This document shows, one piece after another, positions 17,407 through 26,344 of a DNA stretch of 48,033 nucleotides. Both the position numbers and the translations under genes were made by a program. The stretch is from assembly GCA_007694005.1 (NCBI GenBank), contig RECN01000099.1, positions 1 to 48,033 on the forward strand. Direction: 5' to 3'. Under the pieces are notes generated by a model that did not search any database, was not told the DNA's origin, and saw nothing but the letters and a program-made list of their open reading frames with translations. Origin of the DNA: Spirochaetaceae bacterium. GTDB lineage: Bacteria > Spirochaetota > Spirochaetia > DSM-27196 > SKKC01. How positions within the stretch are numbered: position 1 is the stretch's first letter; every line of letters starts with the position of its first letter.

Positions 17407-17447
17407 GGACGGCCCCCTTTGACCTTCGTAGCAATATAGACTGATGG

Positions 17448-17476
17448 ATTCTAGGAATGAGGTATACCCCTGTCAA
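17448..17476 (-). promoter_or_regulatory. Strong sigma-70 promoter for ileS
   Basis: On the minus strand TTGACA (17476-17471), 17 bases, then TAGAAT (17453-17448), five of six matches at -10. The expected start near 17441 leaves a leader of about 35 bases before the TTG start codon. No T-box specifier or antiterminator structure fits in so short a leader. Confidence 0.7.
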
Positions 17477-17524
17477 CCTCGCGGATTTGACAGAAACGCA
17501 TCCTCATGGCACAAGATACGTACT

Positions 17525-18814
17525 ATGAGACCACTTCGTGAACTGCACGCCCGGATAGAGTCGGGCGAAGCACAAAAAGACTTCTTCGAGAAGAGCTCGC
17601 CCCAGGAGCCTGCGGGCGAAACCCGGCGCATGGTATCTCTCCTGTCATCGTTCAGGAACAGACTTGACGATGAACGCTCGGCGGTTTTCGTGTCTGCACC
17701 CGGACGCACCGAACTCGCCGGCAATCACACCGACCACAACAGAGGGAGCGTTCTCGCGGGTGCATGCAACCTTGATACGCTCGGTGTCATCAGTCCGCGG
17801 AACGACGGCATCATTCGCATTCTCAGTGCCGGCTACGATTCGATCATCGAAGTCGACACGCAGGAACTCGACATACAGTCCACCGAACGTGGAAACCCGG
17901 AAGCGCTCGTGCGCGGGGTTGCGGCGTTCTTTGCCGACCAGGATCTGAAGGTCGGAGGGTTCGACGCGTCACTCGAGAGCCGTGTCCTTCCCGGCAGCGG
18001 CCTTTCGAGTTCCGCAGCATTTGAGGTGTTTATCGGGACAGCTCTGAACACGCTCTACAACCGGAACAAGGCAGGGGTCCTCGACATTGCGAAGGCCGGT
18101 CAGTTCGCCGAGAACGAGTACTTCGGGAAACCCTGCGGCCTTATGGACCAGATCGCGTGCGCCCACGGCGGAATCGTTGCCATAGATTTCTCCTGCGATC
18201 CGCCTGAGATCGATAGTGTGCAGACCGATTTCAGGGAAGCCGGATACACGCTGTGCGTCATCGATACTGGTGGCGACCACGCCGACCTGACGGATGACTA
18301 CGCTTCGGTTCCTGAAGAGATGCGCTCGGTTGCCGAGGGGCTCGGGCACACGCTGCTCGGAGAGTCCAGCCTCGAGGCGTTCAGGACCGCTCTGCCGACC
18401 CTGCGCGAACGCTGTTCAGACCGTGCCCTGCTGCGTGCCCTGCATTTCTTTCGGGATAACGAGCGTGTTTCGCAGATGGTAACGGCACTGCGAGCGAAGC
18501 AGACCGAAGCATATCTGAAACTTGTGAACGAAAGCGGCCTTTCAAGCGCGACGAACCTGCAGAACTACTTCAGCACGCGGAATCCCGACACTCAGGGCAT
18601 AAGCCTGGCCTGTGCGCTCGGGTCCGACTACTTCGCCACCAACAGACTCAGTGGCGCACTTCGGGTTCACGGTGGTGGCTTTGCAGGCACCATACAGGCC
18701 TACGTGCCGACAGACCACGCCAAAGGTTTTACCGAATGCATGGAAGCAGTCTTCGGAGCAGGATCGGTCATAGAGCTTCGCATTCGGGAAGCTGGACCTA
18801 TGGTCTTCAGCTGA
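17525..18814 (+). CDS. galK: Galactokinase
   Basis: 429 residues, a GHMP kinase that phosphorylates galactose at C1 with [18 protein letters not shown] is the galactokinase signature, [14 protein letters not shown] the GHMP ATP loop, and [12 protein letters not shown] the third motif. The GNHTDHN spelling and the N-terminal extension of about 60 residues fit the longer bacterial galactokinases. Start ATG 17525 is favoured by family length; ATG 17444 would add 27 residues, and neither has a clear ribosome site. galT and galE are not in the window. PPi-PFK and SMP-30 genes follow on the same strand. Confidence 0.87.
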   Translation: MRPLRELHARIESGEAQKDFFEKSSPQEPAGETRRMVSLLSSFRNRLDDERSAVFVSAPGRTELAGNHTDHNRGSVLAGACNLDTLGVISPRNDGIIRILSAGYDSIIEVDTQELDIQSTERGNPEALVRGVAAFFADQDLKVGGFDASLESRVLPGSGLSSSAAFEVFIGTALNTLYNRNKAGVLDIAKAGQFAENEYFGKPCGLMDQIACAHGGIVAIDFSCDPPEIDSVQTDFREAGYTLCVIDTGGDHADLTDDYASVPEEMRSVAEGLGHTLLGESSLEAFRTALPTLRERCSDRALLRALHFFRDNERVSQMVTALRAKQTEAYLKLVNESGLSSATNLQNYFSTRNPDTQGISLACALGSDYFATNRLSGALRVHGGGFAGTIQAYVPTDHAKGFTECMEAVFGAGSVIELRIREAGPMVFS

Positions 18815-18875
18815 TATCCGCACGGCGGCACGGGAACTTGCCAAAGACCGAGGTGCGTACTACCCTGTCGGTGTT

Positions 18876-20531
18876 ATGCATGTATCAGATTTACAGAGTA
18901 TTCGATATACCTACAGTCCCAAACTTCCCCCTGCCATAGCGGGTAAGATCGCCTCCATCGACGTGCAGAAGGGCGGCCCGACGGAGTCGGTCGCCGATCA
19001 GGACGCGCTTAAGGAAGTCTTCGCGCACAGTTACGGCCAGCCCATCGTAGAACTGATTGCAGGAACGACCGAGCACGAAGCTCCGAAGCGTGTCGTCGGT
19101 GCGATTCTGTCCGGAGGACAGGCCCCGGGAGGACATAATGTGATTGCCGGGCTTTTCGACGCCCTGAAGGCGGCGAATCCGGCGTCAACCCTTCTTGGAT
19201 TTCGAGGCGGGCCCAGTGGTCTGCTCGAGAACAGGGCCATAGAGATCACCTCCGAACTCATCGACACGTACAGAAATACCGGTGGCTTCGACATCATCGG
19301 ATCCGGTCGCACGAAGATCGAGAGTGCGGATGACTTCGCTCAGGCAGCAAAAGTCTGCCGTGAGCTCGAGCTCGACGGACTGATTGTTATTGGCGGCGAC
19401 GACTCCAATACGAACGCCGCCCTGCTCGCCGAGTATTTCCTGTCCGAAGGTGTGGCGACTAAGGTCATAGGTGTCCCGAAGACAATAGACGGGGATCTGC
19501 GAAACGAGTACATCGAGGCGAGTTTCGGCTTTGATACGGCGACAAAAACCTACAGCGAACTCATCGGGAATATCGGCAGGGACGCCGCGAGTGCCCGTAA
19601 GTACTGGCACTTCATACGCCTCATGGGCCGCAGCGCGAGCCACATAGCGCTTGAATGCGCCCTGCAGACTCACCCGAACGTCTGTATCGTGTCCGAAGAG
19701 GTCGAAGCGAAGGCATGGACTCTGCACGACGTCGTCGATCAGATCTGTGACTCGGTGCGCGCTCGCGCGGCAAACGGCATGAACTTCGGTATCATTCTTG
19801 TTCCGGAAGGTCTCATCGAGTTCATCCCGGAGATCAAGAAACTCATTACGTCACTGAACGATCTTCTCGCTCACGAGGCGGATGCGTTCGGCAGACTTGA
19901 ATCAGATGGCGATCGTATTACATTTGTTTCACAACATCTGTCGGACGACCTGAAAGCCACCTTCAACTCCCTGCCAGCAGGCATACAGTCACAGCTGCTC
20001 GACGATCGGGACCCGCACGGGAATGTGCAGGTGTCCCGCATCGAAACCGAGAAAATGCTGATCGAGATGGTTGAGGCTCAACTGAAACAGGATGCCCGGA
20101 CCGGCGTGTACAAGGGAAAGTTCAGCGGACTCGCCCACTTCTTCGGATACGAAGGTCGTTGCGCCTTTCCTTCGAACTTCGACGCCGACTACTGCTACAG
20201 CCTCGGGTATACCGCATTCCTGCTGCTCGCGTCCGACCTCACCGGATACATCGCATCTATACGCAACATATCCCGACCGGCCGGCGAATGGAAGGCGGGA
20301 GGGATACCGCTGACTATGCTCATGAACATGGAGCAACGGCACGGCTCCCAAAAACCGGTGATACGCAAAGCCCTTGTGGAACTCGACGGGGCGCCGTTTC
20401 GTGAATTTGCATCAAAGCGTGACAGCTGGAAGGTGGAGACCTCGTTCTCATCACCCGGCGCAATTCAGTACTTCGGTCCACCGGAGGTCTGTGATCAACC
20501 GACCCTGACGCTCAAACTTGAGCGATCCTGA
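18876..20531 (+). CDS. pfp: Pyrophosphate-dependent 6-phosphofructokinase, long type
   Basis: 551 residues. It interconverts fructose 6-phosphate and fructose 1,6-bisphosphate with pyrophosphate instead of ATP, making glycolysis at this step reversible. [12 protein letters not shown] binds the phosphoryl donor, and GGDDSNTNA carries the second Asp that marks PPi-type enzymes (ATP-type have GGDGS). PKTIDGDL is the catalytic base region, and [14 protein letters not shown] binds fructose 6-phosphate. The length matches the plant-beta/Borrelia/Treponema long class. It starts 61 bases after galK and is followed by an SMP-30 gene after eight bases. Confidence 0.93.
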   Translation: MHVSDLQSIRYTYSPKLPPAIAGKIASIDVQKGGPTESVADQDALKEVFAHSYGQPIVELIAGTTEHEAPKRVVGAILSGGQAPGGHNVIAGLFDALKAANPASTLLGFRGGPSGLLENRAIEITSELIDTYRNTGGFDIIGSGRTKIESADDFAQAAKVCRELELDGLIVIGGDDSNTNAALLAEYFLSEGVATKVIGVPKTIDGDLRNEYIEASFGFDTATKTYSELIGNIGRDAASARKYWHFIRLMGRSASHIALECALQTHPNVCIVSEEVEAKAWTLHDVVDQICDSVRARAANGMNFGIILVPEGLIEFIPEIKKLITSLNDLLAHEADAFGRLESDGDRITFVSQHLSDDLKATFNSLPAGIQSQLLDDRDPHGNVQVSRIETEKMLIEMVEAQLKQDARTGVYKGKFSGLAHFFGYEGRCAFPSNFDADYCYSLGYTAFLLLASDLTGYIASIRNISRPAGEWKAGGIPLTMLMNMEQRHGSQKPVIRKALVELDGAPFREFASKRDSWKVETSFSSPGAIQYFGPPEVCDQPTLTLKLERS

Positions 20532-20539
20532 GAACGGCA

Positions 20540-21433
20540 ATGTCACTCGTACAGTCCGACGCGACGATAGCGGTACAGGCAGAGGCAACACTCGGAGAAG
20601 GCGCTCTGTGGGATTCTGTTCGCTCGGTTTTGTACTGGGTCGATATCGCCGGCCGTGAGCTTCACAGCTTCCGTCCTTCTAATGGCACAGACACGCATAT
20701 CTCGACCGACGAGCAGGTCACGACGGTTGTGCCTGTTTCCGATGGTGATGATGTCCTCGTTGGCATGGAGACCTGCATCGCGCGAATACACCCGGAGAGC
20801 GGGGAGATCCGTCAACGCGTTGCTCTGGAAGCCGACATCCCCGAAAATCGCTGCAACGACGGAAAATGCGACCCTCAGGGCCGCTTCTGGATCGGCACTA
20901 TGAGCACCGTGAAACGCACCGGTACAGCCTCGCTGTACCGGGTATCACACGACTATGAAATAGATCGGGTCATCGGTGGAGTGACCACGTCAAACGGGAT
21001 CGTATGGAATGCGGACCAGACCGCCCTGTTCTACATCGACACACCGACACGTCGAATCGATACTTTTGTGTACGATGCCGAGACCGGTTCGGTTGAACAG
21101 CGGAAAACACTCGTCGAAGTTCCTGAGGAGCTCGGCAAGCCCGACGGAATGACCATAGACAGCGAGGGCCGGCTCTGGGTTGCGATGTTTCATGGTGCCT
21201 GTGTCACCGTGTGGGACAGTGAGAGCGGAAGTTTTCTGGAAAAGATCGATATTCCGGCAAAAAACATAACCAGCGTCGCGTTCGGCGGGGACGATCTGTC
21301 CACACTCTTCGTGACGTCTGCTCGTGTTGGAATGTCCGAAGCGGACCTTTCGAAATACCCGGACGCGGGCTGTCTGTTCAGCGTCGCGACATCAGCGACC
21401 GGCACGCCGGCATCACGATTCGGCTCGCACTGA
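20540..21433 (+). CDS. SMP-30/gluconolactonase/regucalcin-family protein
   Basis: 297 residues, a six-bladed beta-propeller that hydrolyses sugar lactones with a divalent metal. The metal ligands are the Glu in LGEGALWD, the Asn in TTSNGIVWN and the Asp in KPDGMTID; RCNDGKCDPQGRFWIGTM is the family core. It starts eight bases after PPi-PFK, so it is co-translated with a sugar-use unit headed by galK. A galactono- or gluconolactone is a natural guess, but the substrate is not readable. Confidence 0.88.
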   Translation: MSLVQSDATIAVQAEATLGEGALWDSVRSVLYWVDIAGRELHSFRPSNGTDTHISTDEQVTTVVPVSDGDDVLVGMETCIARIHPESGEIRQRVALEADIPENRCNDGKCDPQGRFWIGTMSTVKRTGTASLYRVSHDYEIDRVIGGVTTSNGIVWNADQTALFYIDTPTRRIDTFVYDAETGSVEQRKTLVEVPEELGKPDGMTIDSEGRLWVAMFHGACVTVWDSESGSFLEKIDIPAKNITSVAFGGDDLSTLFVTSARVGMSEADLSKYPDAGCLFSVATSATGTPASRFGSH

Positions 21434-21457
21434 TCACGCCGGGGATCCGGGACGACG

Positions 21458-22975
21458 TCAATCCGACGAAACGACCTCTTCAATAGCGGCAACAATGTCA
21501 ACGAGCCCCCGAGTGTCCTGTGCACAGTAGTCACGAAGTCGTGATCCGAGTTCCCTGCGGTCGACCTCGCTGCTGAAATCAGCTTCTTCGTGCCTGGTAA
21601 ACAGCCCGGTGGCATACTCATACTGCCACCTCAGACTGGCCTCCAGGCCGTCCTGCACGTCAAGATCCTCGTAGCCTGAGCCGCTCATGACCGGAAGCAC
21701 TTTCTTCAGACCGGTCTTTCCGTATTGACGGGGATCGTAGTACCAGAACTCGGAAAATGGCTTCTGCAGATCGCGTATTCCTTCGGTTACTCCTGGTACC
21801 TGAGGCGAAAACTCCGGACACCAGTCAGCGAGTCGCAGCAGCGTTCGTCGTTCAAAGGCAGCAGCGTAGGCAATGATACTGCCAGCGCCCTCGATCACCG
21901 GTGTGAGGGCAGCCGCGAGGGCGCAGCGCTCATCCCTGTTCGGGGTCATTGCGTCGGCAACGTAGCCGAACTCGACCAGATCTGCCCCGGGCGACTCCTG
22001 CCGATGCGCTGAGAACTGCACTGGTATGTGCTCCCAGGGCTTTACACCGGACACCGGTGGTATGGCCCGACTGATCGTCTCGAAGTCAAGGTAAACCCGC
22101 GGGAACGAGAGTTCTTCAAGAAAGGCTCTCAGGCGCGCGTGGTCCACGTGGGGAACACCCGTACGAATTGCCTGCAGCTGCAGCTTGTGACGTCGACCCG
22201 GCAGCTGTTCGTCGGACAACTCACGAAGGTCGGTAAACCCCTGCTTCTCGAGTTCATCCACGAGTGCGCCACCACGAAACAGGGTGCGTATGTGATGCTC
22301 CGGTCGCTTCTCAGCGTGGTGTGGATAGCAGGTTTCGCACGAGAGCTGCCTCCTGCACCTCCCGGGCAGATTCGCGGAGGAAACGCCTGCATGAAGCTGA
22401 GCCATGAATGTTTCGGTCTCACCAAGGCTTCGCTCGAAAGTTTTCGGCGCACGAACCTCGCGAAACAGTTCCTGCGCGTCAACCGTGTTGCGCCCAGCGA
22501 GGTCATATTCCTTGTCGAGACAGAGGAACACGATCTGGCGAACATCGTATCCCGACCGCCTGAGCACGACCGTCTGAAGGCGCGCGTAATCGAGAGAGTG
22601 GGCCTTGGGCGCGAAGGCCGGAACAAGATGAAACAGGGTATGAGCACCCGAAAGGTCAACACCGAGAATATCCGGAGAGACGGCAAACCCGTCCACACTG
22701 ACGGAAACCCCGTGCAGGATGCGTTCGAACCGGAATTGCTCGACAAGTACCGTTTTCGCGTGCTCAAGAAGGGTCGTCCGTTGCTCGGCAGCGTGCAGCT
22801 GACTCAGATCGCATACCGACCGTGATCGCTCTGCCTGCGTCTGTGGTATTCCTGCGCCAGGGTCGTCCGCTTCCGACCGGTACGAGATAATCCAGGATCG
22901 CAGACAGCGTTTCGCGTGACCGAGATCACGCTCGGTTATGAACCGGGTCTGCCCGAACGCAAACGGACGCGGCAC
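21458..22975 (-). CDS. DUF2779 RecB-like/DEDD exonuclease-like protein
   Basis: About 505 residues. The C-terminal part is DUF2779, a DEDD-type exonuclease-like fold: YLDFETI (motif I), the IAYAAAFERRTL block (motif II) and YCAQDTRGLVDIV (motif III). The N-terminal part resembles the PD-(D/E)XK RecB/Cas4-like domain often found with DUF2779: FITERDLGHAKRC, SPDILG, and a C-x5-C-x2-C cluster (CRRQLSCETC) that with the early Cys could bind an iron-sulfur cluster. The E-x-K catalytic pair usual after DIL appears replaced (FHLVPAFAPK). Start GTG 22975, 26 bases past the ackA stop, is chosen over longer readings that run into ackA. Role in DNA metabolism is plausible but unproven. Confidence 0.72.
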   Translation of the reverse strand: MPRPFAFGQTRFITERDLGHAKRCLRSWIISYRSEADDPGAGIPQTQAERSRSVCDLSQLHAAEQRTTLLEHAKTVLVEQFRFERILHGVSVSVDGFAVSPDILGVDLSGAHTLFHLVPAFAPKAHSLDYARLQTVVLRRSGYDVRQIVFLCLDKEYDLAGRNTVDAQELFREVRAPKTFERSLGETETFMAQLHAGVSSANLPGRCRRQLSCETCYPHHAEKRPEHHIRTLFRGGALVDELEKQGFTDLRELSDEQLPGRRHKLQLQAIRTGVPHVDHARLRAFLEELSFPRVYLDFETISRAIPPVSGVKPWEHIPVQFSAHRQESPGADLVEFGYVADAMTPNRDERCALAAALTPVIEGAGSIIAYAAAFERRTLLRLADWCPEFSPQVPGVTEGIRDLQKPFSEFWYYDPRQYGKTGLKKVLPVMSGSGYEDLDVQDGLEASLRWQYEYATGLFTRHEEADFSSEVDRRELGSRLRDYCAQDTRGLVDIVAAIEEVVSSD

Positions 22976-23000
22976 GCGTCCGCGATAGCTCGTCGGGAAT

Positions 23001-24215
23001 TCAGCCCTGTGAGACCAGATCGTAGGTATCGATAGCAATCTGCAGCTCTTCGTTTGTGGGTTGAACGACGATTGACGTCGGCGAGTACTCGGTCGAAACG
23101 ATCCCCGTATCTGCTCCAACTTTCTGATTCGCCTCATAATCCATAACCATTCCGAGGTTCTCAAGACGCCGGCAGATCCGTTCCCGCATCTTCACGCCGA
23201 ACTGGCCTATTCCGCCGGTAAAAATCAGAATATCAACCCGGACGATGTTCGCCGTATACGCACCGATGTAGTTTCGAACCCGATGTGCGTAGACATCGAG
23301 CGCTTCGGAGGCGGCCTGGTTACCCTGCTCTGCTGCCTGTTCGACATCCCGCAGGTCATTGCTGACGCCGGAGAGGCCGAGCAGGCCGCTCTTTTTGTTG
23401 AGCATGATATTCAGCTCTTCAGAGCTGTATCCCCGCTCGAGCAGATAGAAAAGAATCGCCGGATCGATGTCACCGCTGCGGGTCCCCATCATGAGCCCTT
23501 CGAGCGGGGTGAACCCCATGGACGTATCGATCGACCGGCCGTTCATGATCGCGGTGATCGATGCCCCGTTTCCAAGGTGACAGCTGATCACGTTCGTGTT
23601 CTCGACCGATCGCTTCATGTAGCGTATCGCTTCCCCTGCGACGTACCGATGACTGGTACCATGAAAACCGTAGCGCCTGATCCGGTACTTGTCGTAAAGC
23701 TCGCGTGGGATTCCGTACAGATACGCGCTTGGTGGCAGGGTCTGATGGAACGAGGTATCAAACACGGCGACCTGAGCAACGTTCGGAAGCATGGCCTGAG
23801 TCGCACGGATGCCCGAGAGATTGGCAGGGTTGTGTATCGGGGCAAGCTCTATGTTCTTGTCGATCGCGGCCATGACTTCATCATCAATAATGACCGACTC
23901 GGAATACTGCTCACCGCCGTGAACGACTCGATGTCCGACACCGGTTATGTCCGATATCCCGGAAACGATGCCTTTTTTGCTGTCGGTCAGCGCTTCGGTG
24001 ACCAGTTTTGCCGCCGTTTCGTGATCAGGAATGTCCGCATTTCGTATGACCTCACCTCGGGGAGAAGTCTGCTTGAGCGTGCCACCACTGACACCGATAC
24101 GCTCGACCTGCCCCTTGCCCAGGCTCTCCCGCGACGGCATTGCGTACACCTCATATTTCAGTGACGAGCTGCCGCTGTTCAGAACCAGAATACATGCTTC
24201 AGATGTGTTACTCAT
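23001..24215 (-). CDS. ackA: Acetate kinase
   Basis: 404 residues. It makes ATP and acetate from acetyl phosphate in fermentation. ILVLNSGSSSLKYEVY is the N-terminal ATPase-fold signature, GHRVVHGGE carries the substrate-binding Arg and His, HLGNGASITAI the phosphate loop, MGFTPLEGLMMGTRSGDIDP the second signature, and FTGGIGQFG the adenosine motif. Length is normal. No pta is nearby. A TPR gene lies upstream (26 bases) and the DUF2779 gene downstream on the same strand. Confidence 0.95.
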   Translation of the reverse strand: MSNTSEACILVLNSGSSSLKYEVYAMPSRESLGKGQVERIGVSGGTLKQTSPRGEVIRNADIPDHETAAKLVTEALTDSKKGIVSGISDITGVGHRVVHGGEQYSESVIIDDEVMAAIDKNIELAPIHNPANLSGIRATQAMLPNVAQVAVFDTSFHQTLPPSAYLYGIPRELYDKYRIRRYGFHGTSHRYVAGEAIRYMKRSVENTNVISCHLGNGASITAIMNGRSIDTSMGFTPLEGLMMGTRSGDIDPAILFYLLERGYSSEELNIMLNKKSGLLGLSGVSNDLRDVEQAAEQGNQAASEALDVYAHRVRNYIGAYTANIVRVDILIFTGGIGQFGVKMRERICRRLENLGMVMDYEANQKVGADTGIVSTEYSPTSIVVQPTNEELQIAIDTYDLVSQG

Positions 24216-24241
24216 TTATACCATCGTTTTGGTCGGGATTG

Positions 24242-25009
24242 TTACTCCCGTATGCTATCAGCATAGCGAATATACGCAAGGCCCAGATTGTAGTAGGCCT
24301 CGGCAAAATCCTCATTCAGCTCTATAGATCGATAGAAATCCTGCATTGCGAGCCGGAATTCTCCCAGGGCGTACCGGGCATTTCCCCGGTTGAAGACCGC
24401 ATCAAGACGGTCCGGGTTGGCTTCAATAACAGCAGTGAAGTCGGTTACTGCAGCCTCGTAGGACCCCATATCAAGGCGAACATTACCCCGGTTGTACCAG
24501 GCTTCGATGAAGTCACTGTCCAGATCGATGGCCCGCGAAAAATCTTCCTCGGCCCGCTGCAGATCACCCATGCGGACGAGTACTACGCCGCGGTTGTTAA
24601 GGGCCTGAAGGTCATCGGGCACACGCTCTATGTATTCGCTGAAGTCGATCAGTGCGAGGTCGTAGCGCTCAAGTCTGAGGTATGCAGTTGCCCGCTGAAA
24701 AAAAAGCTCTTCGACGTCCGTCTTGAGTTCTTCCGCGCGGTCGAAATCATCGATGGCCCGCTGATAGTCACCGCGCTCAAAATGTGTGAGCGCACGATTA
24801 TACCAGGCTTCGAAGAGGTCCGGATTATCCTCGAGGATGAGGTCGTACCGCTCAAGCGCTGCCTCAAAATCGCCTTCAGAAAATAATTCGGCTGCCTCGT
24901 CGAACAGCTCGGCAACGGCAAAGCCCGGCGTTCCCGCCAGAACAAGGGTTATTGCGGCAAACATGAAGCGAATAAGTCTGCTTTTCGGATAACGCATGCT
25001 CAGAAGCAT
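24242..25009 (-). CDS. Exported tetratricopeptide-repeat protein
   Basis: 255 residues. A basic start and hydrophobic segment ending GFAVA form a signal peptide, so it is probably periplasmic. The rest is about six consecutive 34-residue TPRs with the pattern W/N-x-LG-x-Y/F...A, for example FIEAWYNRGNVRLDMGSYEAAVTDF written across residues 150-175. Such proteins are scaffolds. Start ATG 25009 or ATG 24997 are equally possible. It precedes ackA by 26 bases; a functional tie is not evident. Confidence 0.8.
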   Translation of the reverse strand: MLLSMRYPKSRLIRFMFAAITLVLAGTPGFAVAELFDEAAELFSEGDFEAALERYDLILEDNPDLFEAWYNRALTHFERGDYQRAIDDFDRAEELKTDVEELFFQRATAYLRLERYDLALIDFSEYIERVPDDLQALNNRGVVLVRMGDLQRAEEDFSRAIDLDSDFIEAWYNRGNVRLDMGSYEAAVTDFTAVIEANPDRLDAVFNRGNARYALGEFRLAMQDFYRSIELNEDFAEAYYNLGLAYIRYADSIRE

Positions 25010-25093
25010 ATCGTGTCAGGATATCAAACACAACACATACCAGATCCGCCGCGTCGCAAGCGTAATGACGAACTTCGAAAGCTATGACACAAT

Positions 25094-26344
25094 ATGCGCA
25101 TGGCAGAAATCAATCCTATCGTTGTATCAGACAGCGCGTACGATGAACTCGAACAGTATTTGAGAAAAGAGGCCTTCACGAACTGCACCGTCGTTTCGGA
25201 CGAGCAGACTCATGCAGCAGCCGGCGCCGAAGTCGCCGCGCGCGCACGCGCCGCCGGTCTCCGGGTCCGCGAAATTGTCCTCAGCCCGGGCGAGGTTGTC
25301 GCAGACGAAGTCCGCCTGATCGAAATACTCAGACAGACAAGCCCGGAAGACGAACTGTTCATCGCGGCAGGCTCCGGAACGATAACCGACATGACCCGTT
25401 TTGTAAGCTTCAAACTCGGCGTTCCCTTCGTGAGCTGTCCGACCGCCGCTTCGGTCGACGGCTTTACTTCAATCGGGGCTCCTCTGGTTCTCAAGGGAAT
25501 CAAGCAGACGGTGATCTCGCAGCCACCGCTTGCGATGTTTGCCGACACGAACGTCCTGTGCGGGGCGCCACCGGAAATGACGGCTGCCGGATACGGTGAC
25601 ATCATTGGAAAAATCACCTCGCTTGCGGACTGGAAGATCGGAAGACTGCTGTGGAACGAACCCTACGACGAATCAATCGCCGAACGTACGCAAAAGGCAA
25701 TTGATGCCTGCGTGAAACACCGCCACGAGATCGGAACCGGTACGGCCGCAGGCGTGGAGATTCTGATGCACGCGCTTGTTGAGTCGGGGCTCTGTCTCGT
25801 CGACTTCGGCGAAAGCAGACCCGCGTCAGGAGCCGAACATCACCTTTCTCATTTCTGGGAAATGCAGCTTCTGCGTGACGGGCGACCGGCGATTCTCCAC
25901 GGAGCGAAGGTCGGTGTGGCGACGGTCATAATCGCACAACTCTACGAGCGCATTGCATCCATTTCTCGCGAAGGCCTCGCTGAGCGCCTCGCCGGCGTTC
26001 ATTTTCCAAGCCTGTCGTCGGAGAAAGACGCAATACACTCGGCCTACGGAAGCTATGCCGAGCAGCTCATACAGAGCAGCGATTTTCTCGATTTCGATCA
26101 GGAGAAGGTTCGCGAAATCCGCGAACGCATAGTAAAGCACTGGGGCGAAATACAGGATATTGCGGCTGCCGTTCCAAAAGCACGAGAAGTGGCAGGACTG
26201 CTGCGCGACGCCGATGCCCCGACAACAGCGTCCGACCTCGGCCTCTCGGCCGAACTCGAAAACGCGGCATACCGATATGCCCATTACCTGCGAAACAGAT
26301 TTACCTCGGTGAAGCTTGCCCGTTTTCTCGGGATACACAGCTGA
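25094..26344 (+). CDS. egsA: sn-Glycerol-1-phosphate dehydrogenase (AraM/EgsA family)
   Basis: 416 residues, an iron-dependent-alcohol-dehydrogenase-like fold that reduces dihydroxyacetone phosphate to sn-glycerol 1-phosphate. AAGSGTITDMTRFVSFKLG is the NAD(P) loop, PFVSCPTAASVDGFTS the substrate site, GYGDIIGKITSLADWK gives the first metal Asp region and GAEHHLSHFWE the metal histidines. Archaea use the product for lipids; B. subtilis AraM uses it for heptaprenyl glycerol. Start ATG 25094 or 25100. Its 3' end overlaps the convergent glycosidase gene by 44 bases. No geranylgeranylglyceryl-phosphate synthase is seen nearby. Confidence 0.88.
   Translation: MRMAEINPIVVSDSAYDELEQYLRKEAFTNCTVVSDEQTHAAAGAEVAARARAAGLRVREIVLSPGEVVADEVRLIEILRQTSPEDELFIAAGSGTITDMTRFVSFKLGVPFVSCPTAASVDGFTSIGAPLVLKGIKQTVISQPPLAMFADTNVLCGAPPEMTAAGYGDIIGKITSLADWKIGRLLWNEPYDESIAERTQKAIDACVKHRHEIGTGTAAGVEILMHALVESGLCLVDFGESRPASGAEHHLSHFWEMQLLRDGRPAILHGAKVGVATVIIAQLYERIASISREGLAERLAGVHFPSLSSEKDAIHSAYGSYAEQLIQSSDFLDFDQEKVREIRERIVKHWGEIQDIAAAVPKAREVAGLLRDADAPTTASDLGLSAELENAAYRYAHYLRNRFTSVKLARFLGIHS

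Noticed and set aside
17407-17524. T-box riboswitch before ileS
   Set aside because: The leader from the mapped promoter is only about 35 bases, far too short for a T-box.
22028-22825. A 265-residue frame opposite the DUF2779 gene
   Set aside because: Antisense to the conserved cysteine cluster and nuclease-like region, composition not protein-like.
23283-24164. A 293-residue frame opposite ackA
   Set aside because: Antisense to well-conserved acetate kinase motifs, no ribosome site or family.
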